Positions 41,465 through 50,734 of a DNA stretch of 64,000 nucleotides are shown in pieces; position 1 is the first letter of the stretch; each line of letters opens with the position of its first letter. The DNA is from DASZUK01 sp035547695 (GTDB taxonomy: Bacteria; Actinomycetota; Acidimicrobiia; Acidimicrobiales; RAAP-2), in contig DASZUK010000003.1 in NCBI GenBank assembly GCA_035547695.1, positions 34,388 through 98,387 of the forward strand, in the 5' to 3' direction. Below the pieces are notes generated by a model. The model saw only the letters and a list, made by a program, of their open reading frames with translations, had not been told where the DNA came from and did no database searches. The translations under genes and the position numbers were made by a program.

Positions 41465-44305
41465 TCAGCGGAACAGCCGCAACCGGTCGAACGGCTCGCA
41501 GTGCACCACGGTGGCCGGCAGGCCGCCGGCGGGACGGACCACGGTGACCTCCACGTCCCGGCCGTCGGCTGACGCCCCGGACACCGGCAGGCCGTGGACC
41601 ACCACACGCACCCGGTCCGGCGGGGGGTAGTCCCCGGACCGGTCCCACTCCAGCACCACCGCCGCGGCGTCGTCCGCCGCCGGGGCCAGCCGGTACCGGT
41701 CGTGCCGCCCGGGGCCGTAGCCGTCGCCGGCGTCGTCGTAGCCCGTCCCGGCCGCCCGGCCGGCGGCGTCAGGGAAGCAGTGCACCGCCGGCAGCCGCGG
41801 CTCGTGGCCGGGGGGCAGGGCACCGTCGCCGTCGCTCCCGCCCTCGCCTTCGCCGCCGCCCTCGCCTTCGCCGTCGACCCACCCGTCGTCCAGGACCAGC
41901 ACCGCCCCCTCCCGGACGAACAGCACCGGCTGCCCCGCCGGGGCGTCCGCCACCACGGTCCGGCCGCCGTCGACCACCGTCACCCGCTCCCCCGGATCGA
42001 CCGGGTCGGCGGTGCCGGCGGGGCGGCCCGGATCAGCCGGGTCGGCCGTGTGGTCCGAGGCGGCCGTGTGGTCCGAGGCGGCCTGGTCGGCCGTGTGGTC
42101 CGAGGCGGCGGGCGGCGGCGCCGGCGGGTCACCACGCATAGCCGGCACCGGCCGCCACCGGTACCAGCGACCGGCCGGCAGCGGCACCGGCCGCCCGGTC
42201 GCCCCCTCCTCGGTCACCGGGGCCACCAGCAGATGGTCACCGAGCAGGTAGGCGTCGTCGACCGCCCACAACCGGGGATCGTCGGACGAGCCGGCCGGGG
42301 GATCGCCGCTGCCACTGCCGTCGCCACTCCCGCCGCTACCACTGCCGCTGCCACTGCCACTGCCGCCGCCACTGCCACCGCCGGCCGGCCAGCACAGCGG
42401 CCGCACCAGGGGGTGGCCCAGGCGCCGGGCCTCGTCGGCCAGGCCGTACAGGTAGGGCAGGAGGCGGTAGCGGAACCGGATGAGCCGGCCGATGGCGCCG
42501 CGGTACGGCGGCGGGAACCGCCAGGGCTCCCGGTTGGGTGACCCGAGGACGCTGTGGGTGCGGCAGAACGGCATGAGCACCGACAGCTCCAGCCACCGCA
42601 GGTACAGCTCGGGGGAAGGGACGCCGCTGAAGCCGCCGATGTCGGACCCGGTGTAGGGCACCCCGGACAGCCCGAGGCCGACGGCGGTGGCCACCTGCTG
42701 GCGGAGGCCGGCCCAACTGGACTCGACGTCGCCGGTCCAGGTCCAGGCCCACCGGGCGACGCCGGCCCAGCCGGACCGGGACAGTACGAACGGGCGGCGG
42801 TCCGGACGGGCGGCGGCCAGGCCCTCCCAGCCGGCCCGGTCCATCTGCAGGCCGTACACGTTGTGGCACAGCCGGTGGTCGCCGCCCTGCCCCTCGGCGG
42901 CATGCCGGGTGCCGCGGGGCAGGGTGCGGTCGCCCCACAGCGTCATGGAGGTCGGCTCGTTCATGTCGTGCCACACCCCGGCCACCCCGGCGTCGACCAG
43001 CCGGCGGTACCAGCCGGCCCACCATCGCCGGGTGCCCGGGGCGGTGAAGTCCGGGAACACGGCCCGGCCGGGCCAGACCACCCCGACGAGCGGCCGGCCG
43101 CGGTCGTCCTCCAGGAAGTGGCCGCCACGAATACCGTCGGCGAACACGTCGTAGCCGGGATCCTCCTTGACGGCCGGGTCGATGATGGTGACGATCCGGG
43201 TGCCCCGGCCGCCGAGGTCACGGCACAGGGCGGCTAGGTCGGGGAACCGGCCGGCGTCGACCGAGAACACCCGGTAGCCGTCCATGTAGTCGATGTCCAG
43301 GTGCACCACGCTGAGCGGCAGCCGCTCGGCCCGGAACCCGTCGGCCACCTCCCGGACGTCGGCCTCGTCCTTGTACCCCCACTTGCACTGGTGGTAGCCG
43401 AGGGCCCACCGGGGCGGCAGCGGCGGCCGGCCGGTCAGGTCGGCGTAGCGGGTCAGCACCTGCGGCAGGGCGCCGGTGGCCACGTAGTACCGGAGCAGGC
43501 CGCCGGCGAAGGTGATCTCCGCCGGGGCCGCCGACCCGGGCCCGGGCACGGCCACGTGGGCGTCGTGGGTGTTGTCGAAGAACGCCAGCACGTCGCCGTC
43601 GGGGTGCAGGCCGACCAGCACCGGGATGCCGCAGTACAGCGGGTCCTGTCCCGGCCCCCAGGCCCCGCCGGGGTCCCGGTTCCACAGTCGGTGGGTGGTG
43701 CCCCGCAGGTCCGTGGACGACGCCTGCTCCCCCAGGCCGCTCACCCGCTCGTCCGGCCGCAGCAGTTGGCGGAAGGTCCTGGTGGTCCCCCGCCGCAACG
43801 GCGGCAGCTCGTGCCGGAGCAGCCGGCCGGCGGCGTCGAAGAACCGGACGGCCCCGTCGGCCGCGACCACCACCCGCAGGGCGGCGGTGCGGACCACCCA
43901 CCCGGCGCCGTCCGGGACCACCGACACCTGCGGGACCGCCCTTCCCTCCGCAGGGGGCGGCGGCTCCTGCACCGCCCACGCCGGCGGCAGGTCGCCGGGT
44001 CCCCAGGTCAGCCGCACCAGGTCGTCGGCCAGGAACCGCACCTCCAGGTCGGCCTCGGCGAACCGGCAGCGGGCGCCGACGACCGACCCGCCGTCGACCA
44101 GGCGGTCCGCGGCCACCAGGTCACCGGGTCCCCGGCGGGTGGCCGGGCCGGCGGCGGCCCGGAGGTCGCGGCGGTCGCGGGCGGCCATCCGCACCGTGGT
44201 GGTGACGACGGCGGCGGACGTGGCCAGCCCGAGGTCCGACACCTCCCGGGCGACCAGGGCCGCCTTGATGCCCAGTCGTCGGAACGGGTTGCTGGCTCCC
44301 GGCAT
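41465..44305 (-). CDS. Glycoside hydrolase family 31 (alpha-glucosidase/alpha-xylosidase type)
   Basis: A 946-residue GH31 enzyme. The N-terminal beta domain is followed by the TIM barrel with LHVDIDYM-like VVHLDIDYMDGYRVF, the nucleophile region WHDMNEPTSM, WTGDVESSW (acid/base Asp) and GSDIGGFSG; then C-terminal beta domains. Catalytic residues appear intact. Three low-complexity inserts stand out: a run of SG/GSG, repeated SDHTAD units, and a DGEGEGG stretch. Hydrolyses alpha-glycosidic bonds, probably cytosolic as no signal peptide is seen. Divergent from an alpha/beta hydrolase. Confidence 0.93.
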   Translation of the reverse strand: MPGASNPFRRLGIKAALVAREVSDLGLATSAAVVTTTVRMAARDRRDLRAAAGPATRRGPGDLVAADRLVDGGSVVGARCRFAEADLEVRFLADDLVRLTWGPGDLPPAWAVQEPPPPAEGRAVPQVSVVPDGAGWVVRTAALRVVVAADGAVRFFDAAGRLLRHELPPLRRGTTRTFRQLLRPDERVSGLGEQASSTDLRGTTHRLWNRDPGGAWGPGQDPLYCGIPVLVGLHPDGDVLAFFDNTHDAHVAVPGPGSAAPAEITFAGGLLRYYVATGALPQVLTRYADLTGRPPLPPRWALGYHQCKWGYKDEADVREVADGFRAERLPLSVVHLDIDYMDGYRVFSVDAGRFPDLAALCRDLGGRGTRIVTIIDPAVKEDPGYDVFADGIRGGHFLEDDRGRPLVGVVWPGRAVFPDFTAPGTRRWWAGWYRRLVDAGVAGVWHDMNEPTSMTLWGDRTLPRGTRHAAEGQGGDHRLCHNVYGLQMDRAGWEGLAAARPDRRPFVLSRSGWAGVARWAWTWTGDVESSWAGLRQQVATAVGLGLSGVPYTGSDIGGFSGVPSPELYLRWLELSVLMPFCRTHSVLGSPNREPWRFPPPYRGAIGRLIRFRYRLLPYLYGLADEARRLGHPLVRPLCWPAGGGSGGGSGSGSGSGSGGSGDGSGSGDPPAGSSDDPRLWAVDDAYLLGDHLLVAPVTEEGATGRPVPLPAGRWYRWRPVPAMRGDPPAPPPAASDHTADQAASDHTAASDHTADPADPGRPAGTADPVDPGERVTVVDGGRTVVADAPAGQPVLFVREGAVLVLDDGWVDGEGEGGGEGEGGSDGDGALPPGHEPRLPAVHCFPDAAGRAAGTGYDDAGDGYGPGRHDRYRLAPAADDAAAVVLEWDRSGDYPPPDRVRVVVHGLPVSGASADGRDVEVTVVRPAGGLPATVVHCEPFDRLRLFR

Positions 44306-44405
44306 CTGCCCGGCAGGCTACTTCGGCCGGCCCCCGCCGCCCAGGGCCCCGCGGCACCACCGGTCCGGAGCGCAGCGGCGGCCCTGGGGTAGCGTCGGCC
44401 CTGCC

Positions 44406-45653
44406 ATGACCGGCGCTGACGCCCCTTCTGACCTCGGCTCGGCGCCGGCGACACCGGGCGCCGGGACAGTGGGCGCCGGGGCACCCAGCGCCGGAACCCC
44501 CGACGCCGGGACAGTGGGCGCCGGCGTGCTGGCTGCCGGGGCCCTGGCCGCCGGGGCCCTGGTCGGGGGGACAACAGTGCCCGAGACCGTTCCGGGGGGC
44601 CCGGCCGGGGCGGGGACCGGTGGGGGCCGGGGCACCCTGGTGGGGGCCGGCTGGCGCTGCGGCGCCCGGGCACTGGGTGCGGCCCGCCGGCAGTACCGCC
44701 ACGTGGTACGGCACACCCCGGAGATCCGGATGGTGCCGGGGACCGTCCAGGTCGACGGCCGGCGCCTGGCGTTCGCGGTGTCCGACAACGAGGACGCCCA
44801 CGGCCCGGACGGCCCGGGGACCCCGCCGGTCTGGGCGGTCAACGTCCACGGGTACTTCGCCGGCGGCGCGATGTACTGGCGGGAGAGCGCCCGGCTGGCC
44901 GAGCAACTGGGCTGGCGGGTGGTGAACCCCAGCCTCCCGGGGTTCGGTGGCAGCGATCCTCTGGGATGGGACCAGGTGTCCCTGAAGGCCCTGGCAGACC
45001 AGGTGCAGGTGGTGCTGCACCACGTGGGCGCCGGACCGGTGGTGGTGCTGGGCCACTCGATGGGCGGGGCGGTGGCGGTGCAGTACGCCCACCACCACCC
45101 CCGCAACACCCTCGGCGTGGTGTACCGCGACGGCGTGGCCACCCCGGCCTGGAAGCACCGCCACGGGGTGGTGCAGACGGTGGTGTCGTCCTTCGCCCCC
45201 GACGCCGCGCCGTTCGCCGACATGGTCGCCGCGGTGGTCCTGGACACCCCGGACCTGTTCATCGGCCGGATGTACTCCACGGTCCGGTCGGTGCTCCCCG
45301 ACGTGCGCCGCAACGTGCGGACCATGGGCCGGGCGATGCCGGTGGGCAGCATGCTCATGACCGTGGACCTGCGGCCGGAGATCCGGGGGCTGGTGGCCCA
45401 GGACATGCCGATCCTGGCCGAGTGGGGCTGCTTCGACCGGGTGGCCACCGCGGCCGCGGCGGCCGAGTTCGGGGACTGCGCCCGGACCGCCGTCCAGTGG
45501 GTGCCGGGCGGCCACTCCTGGATGCTGGCCCGCCCCCAGGGCCAGGCCGACGTGCTCCGCTACCTGCCCAGCGGTCGCCGGTTCGTGGCCCGGGTCGAGG
45601 ACCGGTGGCGGCACCTCGCCGGCGGCGGCCGGTCCCTGCGCGCCGCCGGCTGA
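44406..45653 (+). CDS. Alpha/beta hydrolase with repetitive N-terminal region
   Basis: About 415 residues. The hydrolase fold begins near residue 100: VNVHGYFAGG oxyanion region, nucleophile elbow GHSMGGAVAVQYA, catalytic acid in a late strand (ILAEWGCFDRV) and catalytic His in PGGHSWMLARP. The first ~90 residues are an Ala/Gly/Thr-Val repeat region (GAGTVGAG, PSAGTPDAGTVGAG, LAAGALAAGAL) with no recognised domain; the true start could be inside it, for example near GWRCGARALG. Substrate unknown. The 3' end shows tandem GCCGGCTGACGGC units around the stop. Confidence 0.87.
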   Translation: MTGADAPSDLGSAPATPGAGTVGAGAPSAGTPDAGTVGAGVLAAGALAAGALVGGTTVPETVPGGPAGAGTGGGRGTLVGAGWRCGARALGAARRQYRHVVRHTPEIRMVPGTVQVDGRRLAFAVSDNEDAHGPDGPGTPPVWAVNVHGYFAGGAMYWRESARLAEQLGWRVVNPSLPGFGGSDPLGWDQVSLKALADQVQVVLHHVGAGPVVVLGHSMGGAVAVQYAHHHPRNTLGVVYRDGVATPAWKHRHGVVQTVVSSFAPDAAPFADMVAAVVLDTPDLFIGRMYSTVRSVLPDVRRNVRTMGRAMPVGSMLMTVDLRPEIRGLVAQDMPILAEWGCFDRVATAAAAAEFGDCARTAVQWVPGGHSWMLARPQGQADVLRYLPSGRRFVARVEDRWRHLAGGGRSLRAAG

Positions 45654-45730
45654 CGGCTGCGGGCTGACGGCCGCCGCCGGCTGACGGCCAGCGCACGATC
45701 CTCTACAGGGAACCAGCCGTCGATAGGGAA

Positions 45731-46804
45731 TCAGCCGTCGACGTACAACTGCCCGTCGCCGCCTTCGGCCACGGTGATGGCCCGCAGGCCACGGGTGGCC
45801 GGTCCCGCCTCGACGGCGCCGTTGGTCGGGTTGAACTCCGACCCGTGGCAGGGGCAGACGATCAACCGACCGCCGGTGGAGTAGCCCACGGTGCAGCCGG
45901 CATGGGGGCAGACGGCGTCGTAGGCCACGAAGGCCCCTGGTGATAGCTGCAGCACCAGCCCCGGCGCGCCGGAGGCGGGGTCGGTGAACCGGGCGGCCCC
46001 GCCCACCGGCACGTCGGCGGCCGCGCCGATGGCGGTCCCGGCCGGCTTGGTCGTCGTGGTGCCCGGCGGGGCGGTGGTCGTCGTGGCGGGGACGGTGGTG
46101 GTGACGCGGGCGCCGCCGGGCCGGCCCAGTGTGCCGACCGCCGACTTGGGAACCTTCGCCCCGCCGACCAGCCGGCCCAGCCCGGCGGCGAGGCCGGCGG
46201 CGACGGCGGTGGCCGCCGCGGCCAGGCCGGCGGCGGTGCCGCCGAGGACCAGGGCCCGCCGGGCCGGATCGGCCGGTGGCCTCCCGTCCGGTCCGGGCTG
46301 GCGGGCGCGGGCGGCGATGACCGAGTCGAGCGACCAGACCCCGCCGGCGCCGGCCAGCACGAACGGCGCCCAGGCGAACACGAAGACGATGTCGGCCCCG
46401 GTGTAGTAGGGCGAGGCGTGGAAGCTGACGGTGAGGAACAGGGTCAACGACAGGACCAGGCCGCCGACGGCGGCGACGCGGGCCCAGAGGCCGAGGAGGG
46501 TGCCGACGCCGACCGCCAGCTCGCCGAGGGCGATGGCCACGCCGAGGGGGGTGGCCAGGTGGAGCAGGTGGCCCAGCACGGCGTGCAGCGGGCTGACCCG
46601 CTCCGACGCGATCAGTTGGGCCTGGATCCCCGACGGGCTGGCCGGGTCGAAGAAGGTGGGGTTGGCCAGCTTCTGCAGGCCGGCGACGCAGAACGTGACG
46701 CCCAGGAAGGCCCGCAACGGCAACAGGACCCATCCGGCGGCGAGCTGCCCGGCGAACGGGCGGTCCGGGCGGTCCGGACGGTCCGGCGAAGGGGCTTCGG
46801 GCAT
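45731..46804 (-). CDS. DoxX-Rieske fusion protein
   Basis: A 357-residue membrane protein. Residues ~20-150 are a four-helix DoxX-type domain (PLRAFLGVTFCVAGLQKLANP, GVAIALGELAVGVGTLLGLWA, YYTGADIVFVFAWAPFVLAG). A further hydrophobic segment follows (ALVLGGTAAGLAAAATAVAAGL), then a Thr/Pro linker (TTTVPATTTTAPPGTTTT), then a Rieske domain with ligands CPHAGC and CPCHGSEF. DoxX proteins act in quinone or thiosulfate/redox chemistry; joining a 2Fe-2S domain suggests electron transfer at the membrane. I prefer ATG 46804 over GTG 46810. A second partial copy of the 3'-terminal bases lies just downstream (45706-45725). Confidence 0.9.
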   Translation of the reverse strand: MPEAPSPDRPDRPDRPFAGQLAAGWVLLPLRAFLGVTFCVAGLQKLANPTFFDPASPSGIQAQLIASERVSPLHAVLGHLLHLATPLGVAIALGELAVGVGTLLGLWARVAAVGGLVLSLTLFLTVSFHASPYYTGADIVFVFAWAPFVLAGAGGVWSLDSVIAARARQPGPDGRPPADPARRALVLGGTAAGLAAAATAVAAGLAAGLGRLVGGAKVPKSAVGTLGRPGGARVTTTVPATTTTAPPGTTTTKPAGTAIGAAADVPVGGAARFTDPASGAPGLVLQLSPGAFVAYDAVCPHAGCTVGYSTGGRLIVCPCHGSEFNPTNGAVEAGPATRGLRAITVAEGGDGQLYVDG

Positions 46805-46846
46805 CGTCACAGTGTGCAGAGTCTCGCTGACGGGCTCCTGAAGGGG

Positions 46847-48109
46847 TCAGCAGGCCCGGCGGCCGGCCACGAGGGCCCCCAGGGCGGCGGCGTCGCCGTC
46901 CCGGACCGCGGCGAGCAGCCGGCCGTAGGTGGCGAACCGCCCCCCCGCCGACGGGTCGGCGGCGCCACCGGGCCCCCGGCAGAGGTAGGCGTGCAGCGGG
47001 ACGCCGCCGTCCACGGCGGCCACGACCGCCCGGAGCTGCCGGCCGACGTCGGCCGGGGAGCCGGCGCCGGTGGCCCACAGCGGCAACCCGGGGACCAGCG
47101 CCTGCAGCTCCCGGCACCTGCCGGCGAAGGCGGCGGGGTCGGCGGCGTCGACGAGCACGGCCCCCAACGGCCGCGGCGACGTGGCGTCGTAGACGGCCCG
47201 GACCACCCGGCGGGGCGACGGGCGGCGCAGGCGGCCACGGACCGGGCCGGCCCCCCGGCCGAACGGGCAGGCCGCGGCCACCAGGCGGCGGGCGGCCAGG
47301 TCGGCCAGGTGCCGCGGTGGCACGGCCAGGTCGTGGGCGGCCCGACGCTCGTCCACCCAGTCGTCCAGCGCGGCGCGGTCCACCCCGAGGCTGCGGGCGC
47401 ACAGCAGGTCCACCAGCAGCGGGCCGTCGTCGTAGCGGGCGGACGACCCGGTGCCGATGGCGACCTGCCCGTCGGGCTGCGCGGCGGTGAGGGCCTCGAA
47501 GGCCAGGACGTGGGCGGTCAGCAGGTTGTCCACCACCGCCCAGGCGTCCGACAGGGCGCCTCGCCGCCCCGGCGGGGCCTGGCCGGACAGCCAGCCGGCC
47601 CAGGCCAACAGGTCGGGGCGGTCGACGGTCACCCACCGGTCGCACCCGCCGGCCAGCCGGTCGACCACCCGGGCGACGTGGGCGGCGAACCGGTCGGGGG
47701 CGCCGGGGGTCAGCCAGAACTCCTCCCCCAGCCACCACGGGTGGGTGCCGTGGTGCAGGGTGACCACCGGGGCCAGGCCGCGGCGACGGCACATGGCCAG
47801 CACGTCGCCGTAACGGTCCAGGGCGGCGGCGTCGAACCGGCCCTCGGCCGGCTCCAACCGGGCCCACTCCACCGACAGGCCGAAGGCGGTGCAGCCCATG
47901 GCCGCCGCCCGGTCCAGGGTGGGCTGGGGCTGCTGCCAGAAGTCGCCGACCCGCCAGCGCGGCCCGGCCCGGGCGGTGGGGGCCCAGCGGACCCGGTTGT
48001 CGGCCGGCTGCCCCGGCCCGTTGAACCCGCCCTCGGCCTCCCAGCCGGTCCAGGCCAGGCCGAGCCGGAAGTCTGCGGGGACCAGGCCGGCCCCAGGCTC
48101 GTCCGCCAT
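46847..48109 (-). CDS. GH1-fold protein lacking catalytic glutamates
   Basis: A 420-residue protein with the glycoside hydrolase family 1 barrel: FRLGLAWTGWEAEG, FGLSVEWARLEPAEGRFD, VVTLHHGTHPWWL. The canonical NEP motif (acid/base Glu) is replaced by VDRPDLL. The TENG nucleophile motif is replaced by WATGAGSPAD, and the C-terminal W-x-x-x-D-N-x-E-W loop is absent. The fold is thus retained without the catalytic machinery. No signal peptide. It may bind glycosides or serve a structural role; alternatively it is a decaying gene, but the frame is fully open. Divergent from an LLM oxidoreductase. Confidence 0.78.
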   Translation of the reverse strand: MADEPGAGLVPADFRLGLAWTGWEAEGGFNGPGQPADNRVRWAPTARAGPRWRVGDFWQQPQPTLDRAAAMGCTAFGLSVEWARLEPAEGRFDAAALDRYGDVLAMCRRRGLAPVVTLHHGTHPWWLGEEFWLTPGAPDRFAAHVARVVDRLAGGCDRWVTVDRPDLLAWAGWLSGQAPPGRRGALSDAWAVVDNLLTAHVLAFEALTAAQPDGQVAIGTGSSARYDDGPLLVDLLCARSLGVDRAALDDWVDERRAAHDLAVPPRHLADLAARRLVAAACPFGRGAGPVRGRLRRPSPRRVVRAVYDATSPRPLGAVLVDAADPAAFAGRCRELQALVPGLPLWATGAGSPADVGRQLRAVVAAVDGGVPLHAYLCRGPGGAADPSAGGRFATYGRLLAAVRDGDAAALGALVAGRRAC

Positions 48110-48142
48110 CACGACAGCATGGCATGACAGGCTACGAGGGTC

Positions 48143-49075
48143 ATGCGGTTCTCCTACGGGCTGCCCACCCACCGGATCGACCGGGGCGACGAGCTGGTGT
48201 CGGCCTCGGCCATCGCGGAGCTGTCGGCGGCGGCGGAGGCCGCCGGGTTCGACGCGGTCTACACCACCGAGCACCCGTTCCCCGACGACGGCTGGCTGGC
48301 CCACGGCGGCCACCACGCCCTGGACCCGCTGGTGGCCCTCAGCTTCGCCGCCGCGGCCACGTCGCGGATCCGGCTGCACACCAACCTGTTCATCCTGGGC
48401 TACCGGAACCCGTTCCTGGCGGCCAAGGGGCTGGCCACCCTGGACGTGCTGAGCGGCGGCCGGCTGATCGTCGGCCTCGGCGCGGGCTACCTGGAGAAGG
48501 AGTTCGCCGCCCTGGGGGCCAGCTTCGCCGACCGCAACGACCGCCTGGACGAGGGCATCCACGCCCTCCGGGCGGCCTGGGGGGGCGACGGGGTGGTGTT
48601 CGACGGTGCCGGCTACCGGGCGGACGGCAACACCATGCGGCCCCGGCCCGCACAACGGCCGGGACCGCCGATCTGGATCGGGGGCAACAGCCGGCGGGCC
48701 ATCCGGCGGGCGGTGGAGCTGGCCGACGGCTGGTCCCCGTTCCCGGCCCCGGCCAAGGCGGCCGGCCGCAACCACACCGCCGCCCTGGCCACCGTGGACG
48801 ACCTGGCCGAGCGGCTGGGGTACGCCCGGGACCACGCCGCCGCGGTCGGCCGGCAGGCCCCGCTGGACGTCTGCTACATCCCGACCGGCCTCCGGATGGA
48901 CCGGCCGGCCGGCCTCGACGACGACGCGGTGGCCGCCGTGGTGGCGTCGTGCCGGGAGCTGGCCGCCGTGGGGGTCACCTGGGCGTCGGTGGCCCTGCCC
49001 GGGGACACCCGGCGGGCCCAGCTTGAGGCCATCGACCGGTTCGGCCAGGGTGTGCGGGACGCCGTGGCCCGCTAG
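48143..49075 (+). CDS. LLM-class F420-dependent oxidoreductase
   Basis: A 310-residue luciferase-like oxidoreductase beginning MRFSYGLPTHRID. AVYTTEHPFPDDGW, NLFILGYRNPFLAAKGLATLDVLSGGRLIVGLGAGYLEKEF and GPPIWIGGNSRRAIRRAVELADGW match the actinobacterial F420-dependent class. Divergent from the GH1-fold gene (33 bases) and 59 bases upstream of an enoyl-CoA hydratase, so it is likely cotranscribed with it. A paralogue is at 25532. Confidence 0.92.
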   Translation: MRFSYGLPTHRIDRGDELVSASAIAELSAAAEAAGFDAVYTTEHPFPDDGWLAHGGHHALDPLVALSFAAAATSRIRLHTNLFILGYRNPFLAAKGLATLDVLSGGRLIVGLGAGYLEKEFAALGASFADRNDRLDEGIHALRAAWGGDGVVFDGAGYRADGNTMRPRPAQRPGPPIWIGGNSRRAIRRAVELADGWSPFPAPAKAAGRNHTAALATVDDLAERLGYARDHAAAVGRQAPLDVCYIPTGLRMDRPAGLDDDAVAAVVASCRELAAVGVTWASVALPGDTRRAQLEAIDRFGQGVRDAVAR

Positions 49076-49134
49076 CGTCCGTGCGGTCCGCACGTCGAGC
49101 CGACCCAGGCGTCGAAACCGAAGGGAGCAGTCGG

Positions 49135-49908
49135 ATGGCAGATGAGGTCCTGCGGGAGCGCCGGGGGCACGTGGAAATCCTCACCATCAACCGCCCGGAC
49201 GCCCGGAACGCCATCAACGGCGCGGTCAGCGCCGGCATCGCCGAGGCCCTGGACCAACTGGCCGAGGACCCCGAGGCCTGGGTGGTGGTGCTCACCGGCA
49301 GCGGCGACAAGGCGTTCTCGGCCGGCATGGACCTCAAGGCGTTCGCCGCCGGCGAGGGGGTGACCATCATGAGCGGGTCGGGCGGGTTCGGCGGCATCGC
49401 CCGCCGGGACTTCCCGAAGCCGATCATCGCCGCGGTCAACGGGTCGGCGCTGGCCGGCGGGTTCGAGGTGATGCTGGCCTGCGACCTGGTGGTCGCCGCC
49501 GACCACGCCACCTTCGGCATCCCGGAAGCCAAGCGCGGGCTGATCGCCGCCGCCGGCGGCCTGGTGCGGCTGCCGAAGCGGCTGCCGGTGGCGGTGGCCC
49601 TGGAGATGGCCCTCACCGGGGACCCCATCGACGCCCAGCGGGCCCTGGCCCTCGGGCTGATCAACCGGGTGGTGCCCGGGGACCGGCTGATGGAGGAGGC
49701 CCTGGCCCTGGCCGGCCGGATCGCCGAGAACGCCCCGCTGTCCATCCGGTACTCGAAGGAGGTCATCCGCAAGGCCGCCGAGCTGCCGGAGGCCGAGGCC
49801 TGGGCCGCCAGCGACGCGGCCACCGGGGTGGTGTTCAGCTCGGCCGACGCCATGGAGGGCCCGGTGGCCTTCGCGGAGAAGCGGGCGCCGAACTGGCAGG
49901 GCAAGTAA
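49135..49908 (+). CDS. Enoyl-CoA hydratase/isomerase family (crotonase)
   Basis: A 257-residue crotonase-fold protein: LTINRPDARNAING, FSAGMDLKAFAAG (oxyanion hole 1), GSALAGGFEVMLACDLVVAA (oxyanion hole 2), IPEAKRGLIAAAGG. One catalytic Glu is plausible within IPEAKRG; the second position carries Ala/Gly, as in several actinobacterial EchA paralogues. It adds water to enoyl-CoAs or isomerises them. ATG 49135 behind GAAGGGAGC. Followed seven bases later by a membrane-protein gene. Confidence 0.92.
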   Translation: MADEVLRERRGHVEILTINRPDARNAINGAVSAGIAEALDQLAEDPEAWVVVLTGSGDKAFSAGMDLKAFAAGEGVTIMSGSGGFGGIARRDFPKPIIAAVNGSALAGGFEVMLACDLVVAADHATFGIPEAKRGLIAAAGGLVRLPKRLPVAVALEMALTGDPIDAQRALALGLINRVVPGDRLMEEALALAGRIAENAPLSIRYSKEVIRKAAELPEAEAWAASDAATGVVFSSADAMEGPVAFAEKRAPNWQGK

Positions 49909-49914
49909 CCGGCG

Positions 49915-50367
49915 GTGCACCCCGCCCTGTCCGGGCTGGCCCCGGCCGTCACCCTGTCCGGGCTGGCCCCGGCCGTCACAACTGTCCGGCTGGGCCTGCA
50001 CGTGCTGGCCGCCACCGTGTGGGTGGGCGGCCAGTTCGTCATGGCCGGCCTGGTGCCGACCGCCCGGAAGATGGGCGCCGAGGCCCCCCGCAGCCTGGCC
50101 CGGGCGTTCGCCCGGCTGAGCTGGCCGGCCTACGCCGTGCTGGTGGCCACCGGCATCTGGAACGTGTCCACGTTCCACTTCGCCGACCAGACCACCGCCT
50201 GGAAGGTGGTGCTGATCGTGAAGATCGTGGTGGTGGCCCTGGCCGGGCTGGCCGCCCTGCTGCACGGCCGGGCCGGCTCCAAGGCCGGGCTGGCGGTCTG
50301 GGGAGCCGTCGCCGGGCTGGCGTCGGCCGCCGCCCTGTTCATGGGCATCCTGCTGGCCGGGAGCTGA
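49915..50367 (+). CDS. CopD-like / DUF2269-type membrane protein
   Basis: About 150 residues with four membrane helices: VRLGLHVLAATVWVGGQFVMAGLV, LSWPAYAVLVATGIWNVSTFHF, WKVVLIVKIVVVALAGLAALL and AVWGAVAGLASAAALFMGILLA. LHVLAATVWVGG is the CopD-type heme/copper-associated helix. GTG 49915 was chosen, but a 30-base tandem duplication encodes LSGLAPAVT twice directly after the start, so the ancestral start may lie nearer VRLGLHVL. It sits between an enoyl-CoA hydratase and tatA; a role in copper or heme handling for the nearby oxidase is a guess. Confidence 0.75.
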   Translation: MHPALSGLAPAVTLSGLAPAVTTVRLGLHVLAATVWVGGQFVMAGLVPTARKMGAEAPRSLARAFARLSWPAYAVLVATGIWNVSTFHFADQTTAWKVVLIVKIVVVALAGLAALLHGRAGSKAGLAVWGAVAGLASAAALFMGILLAGS

Positions 50368-50431
50368 CCCCCAAGGTCTAACCTGTAGGGAACGCAGGTG
50401 GTCAAGCGGTCCCACCGGCAAGGAGACAGCG

Positions 50432-50656
50432 ATGCTGGCAGAAATCTTCGGTGTTGACGGGATCATCATCCTGGTGGTCGTCGTGGTGGTCCTCTTCGGC
50501 GGTGCCGCCATCCCCAAGCTGGCCCGCAACCTGGGTTCGGCCAAGAACGAGTTCGAGAAGGGCATGAAGGAGACCAAGCCGGAGGCCGGCAAGCCGGCCC
50601 AGGCCTCCGACAAGCCCGCCGAGACCTCCGACGAGGCCGGACCGGTCGCCAAGTAG
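50432..50656 (+). CDS. tatA: Sec-independent translocase subunit TatA
   Basis: A 74-residue twin-arginine translocation protein. One N-terminal membrane helix (IIILVVVVVVLFGG) is followed by the FG hinge and amphipathic helix (IPKLARNLGSAKNEFEKGMKE) and an acidic/Ala-rich tail. TatA oligomers form the conduit for folded proteins. ATG 50432 with AAGGAGACAGCG upstream is a strong start. A promoter probably lies in 50368-50431. Upstream of the cytochrome oxidase operon but separated by 78 bases containing two CCCCGGGGACC repeats. Confidence 0.93.
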   Translation: MLAEIFGVDGIIILVVVVVVLFGGAAIPKLARNLGSAKNEFEKGMKETKPEAGKPAQASDKPAETSDEAGPVAK

Positions 50657-50734
50657 TCCCCCCCCGGGGACCGGCCAAGTGGCCCCCGGGGACCAACTTC
50701 GAATTTCGCGGCCGGGTTCGATAGTGTCGCCCTC

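Noticed and set aside
44121..48125. A 1334-codon open frame on the minus strand (also 1267 codons at 21336-25139 and 815 codons at 11997-14444)
   Set aside because: These are long only because very high G+C removes stop codons in antisense and shifted frames. Their proteins are Arg/Pro/Gly-rich and match no family outside the embedded real gene; only the real-gene parts were annotated.
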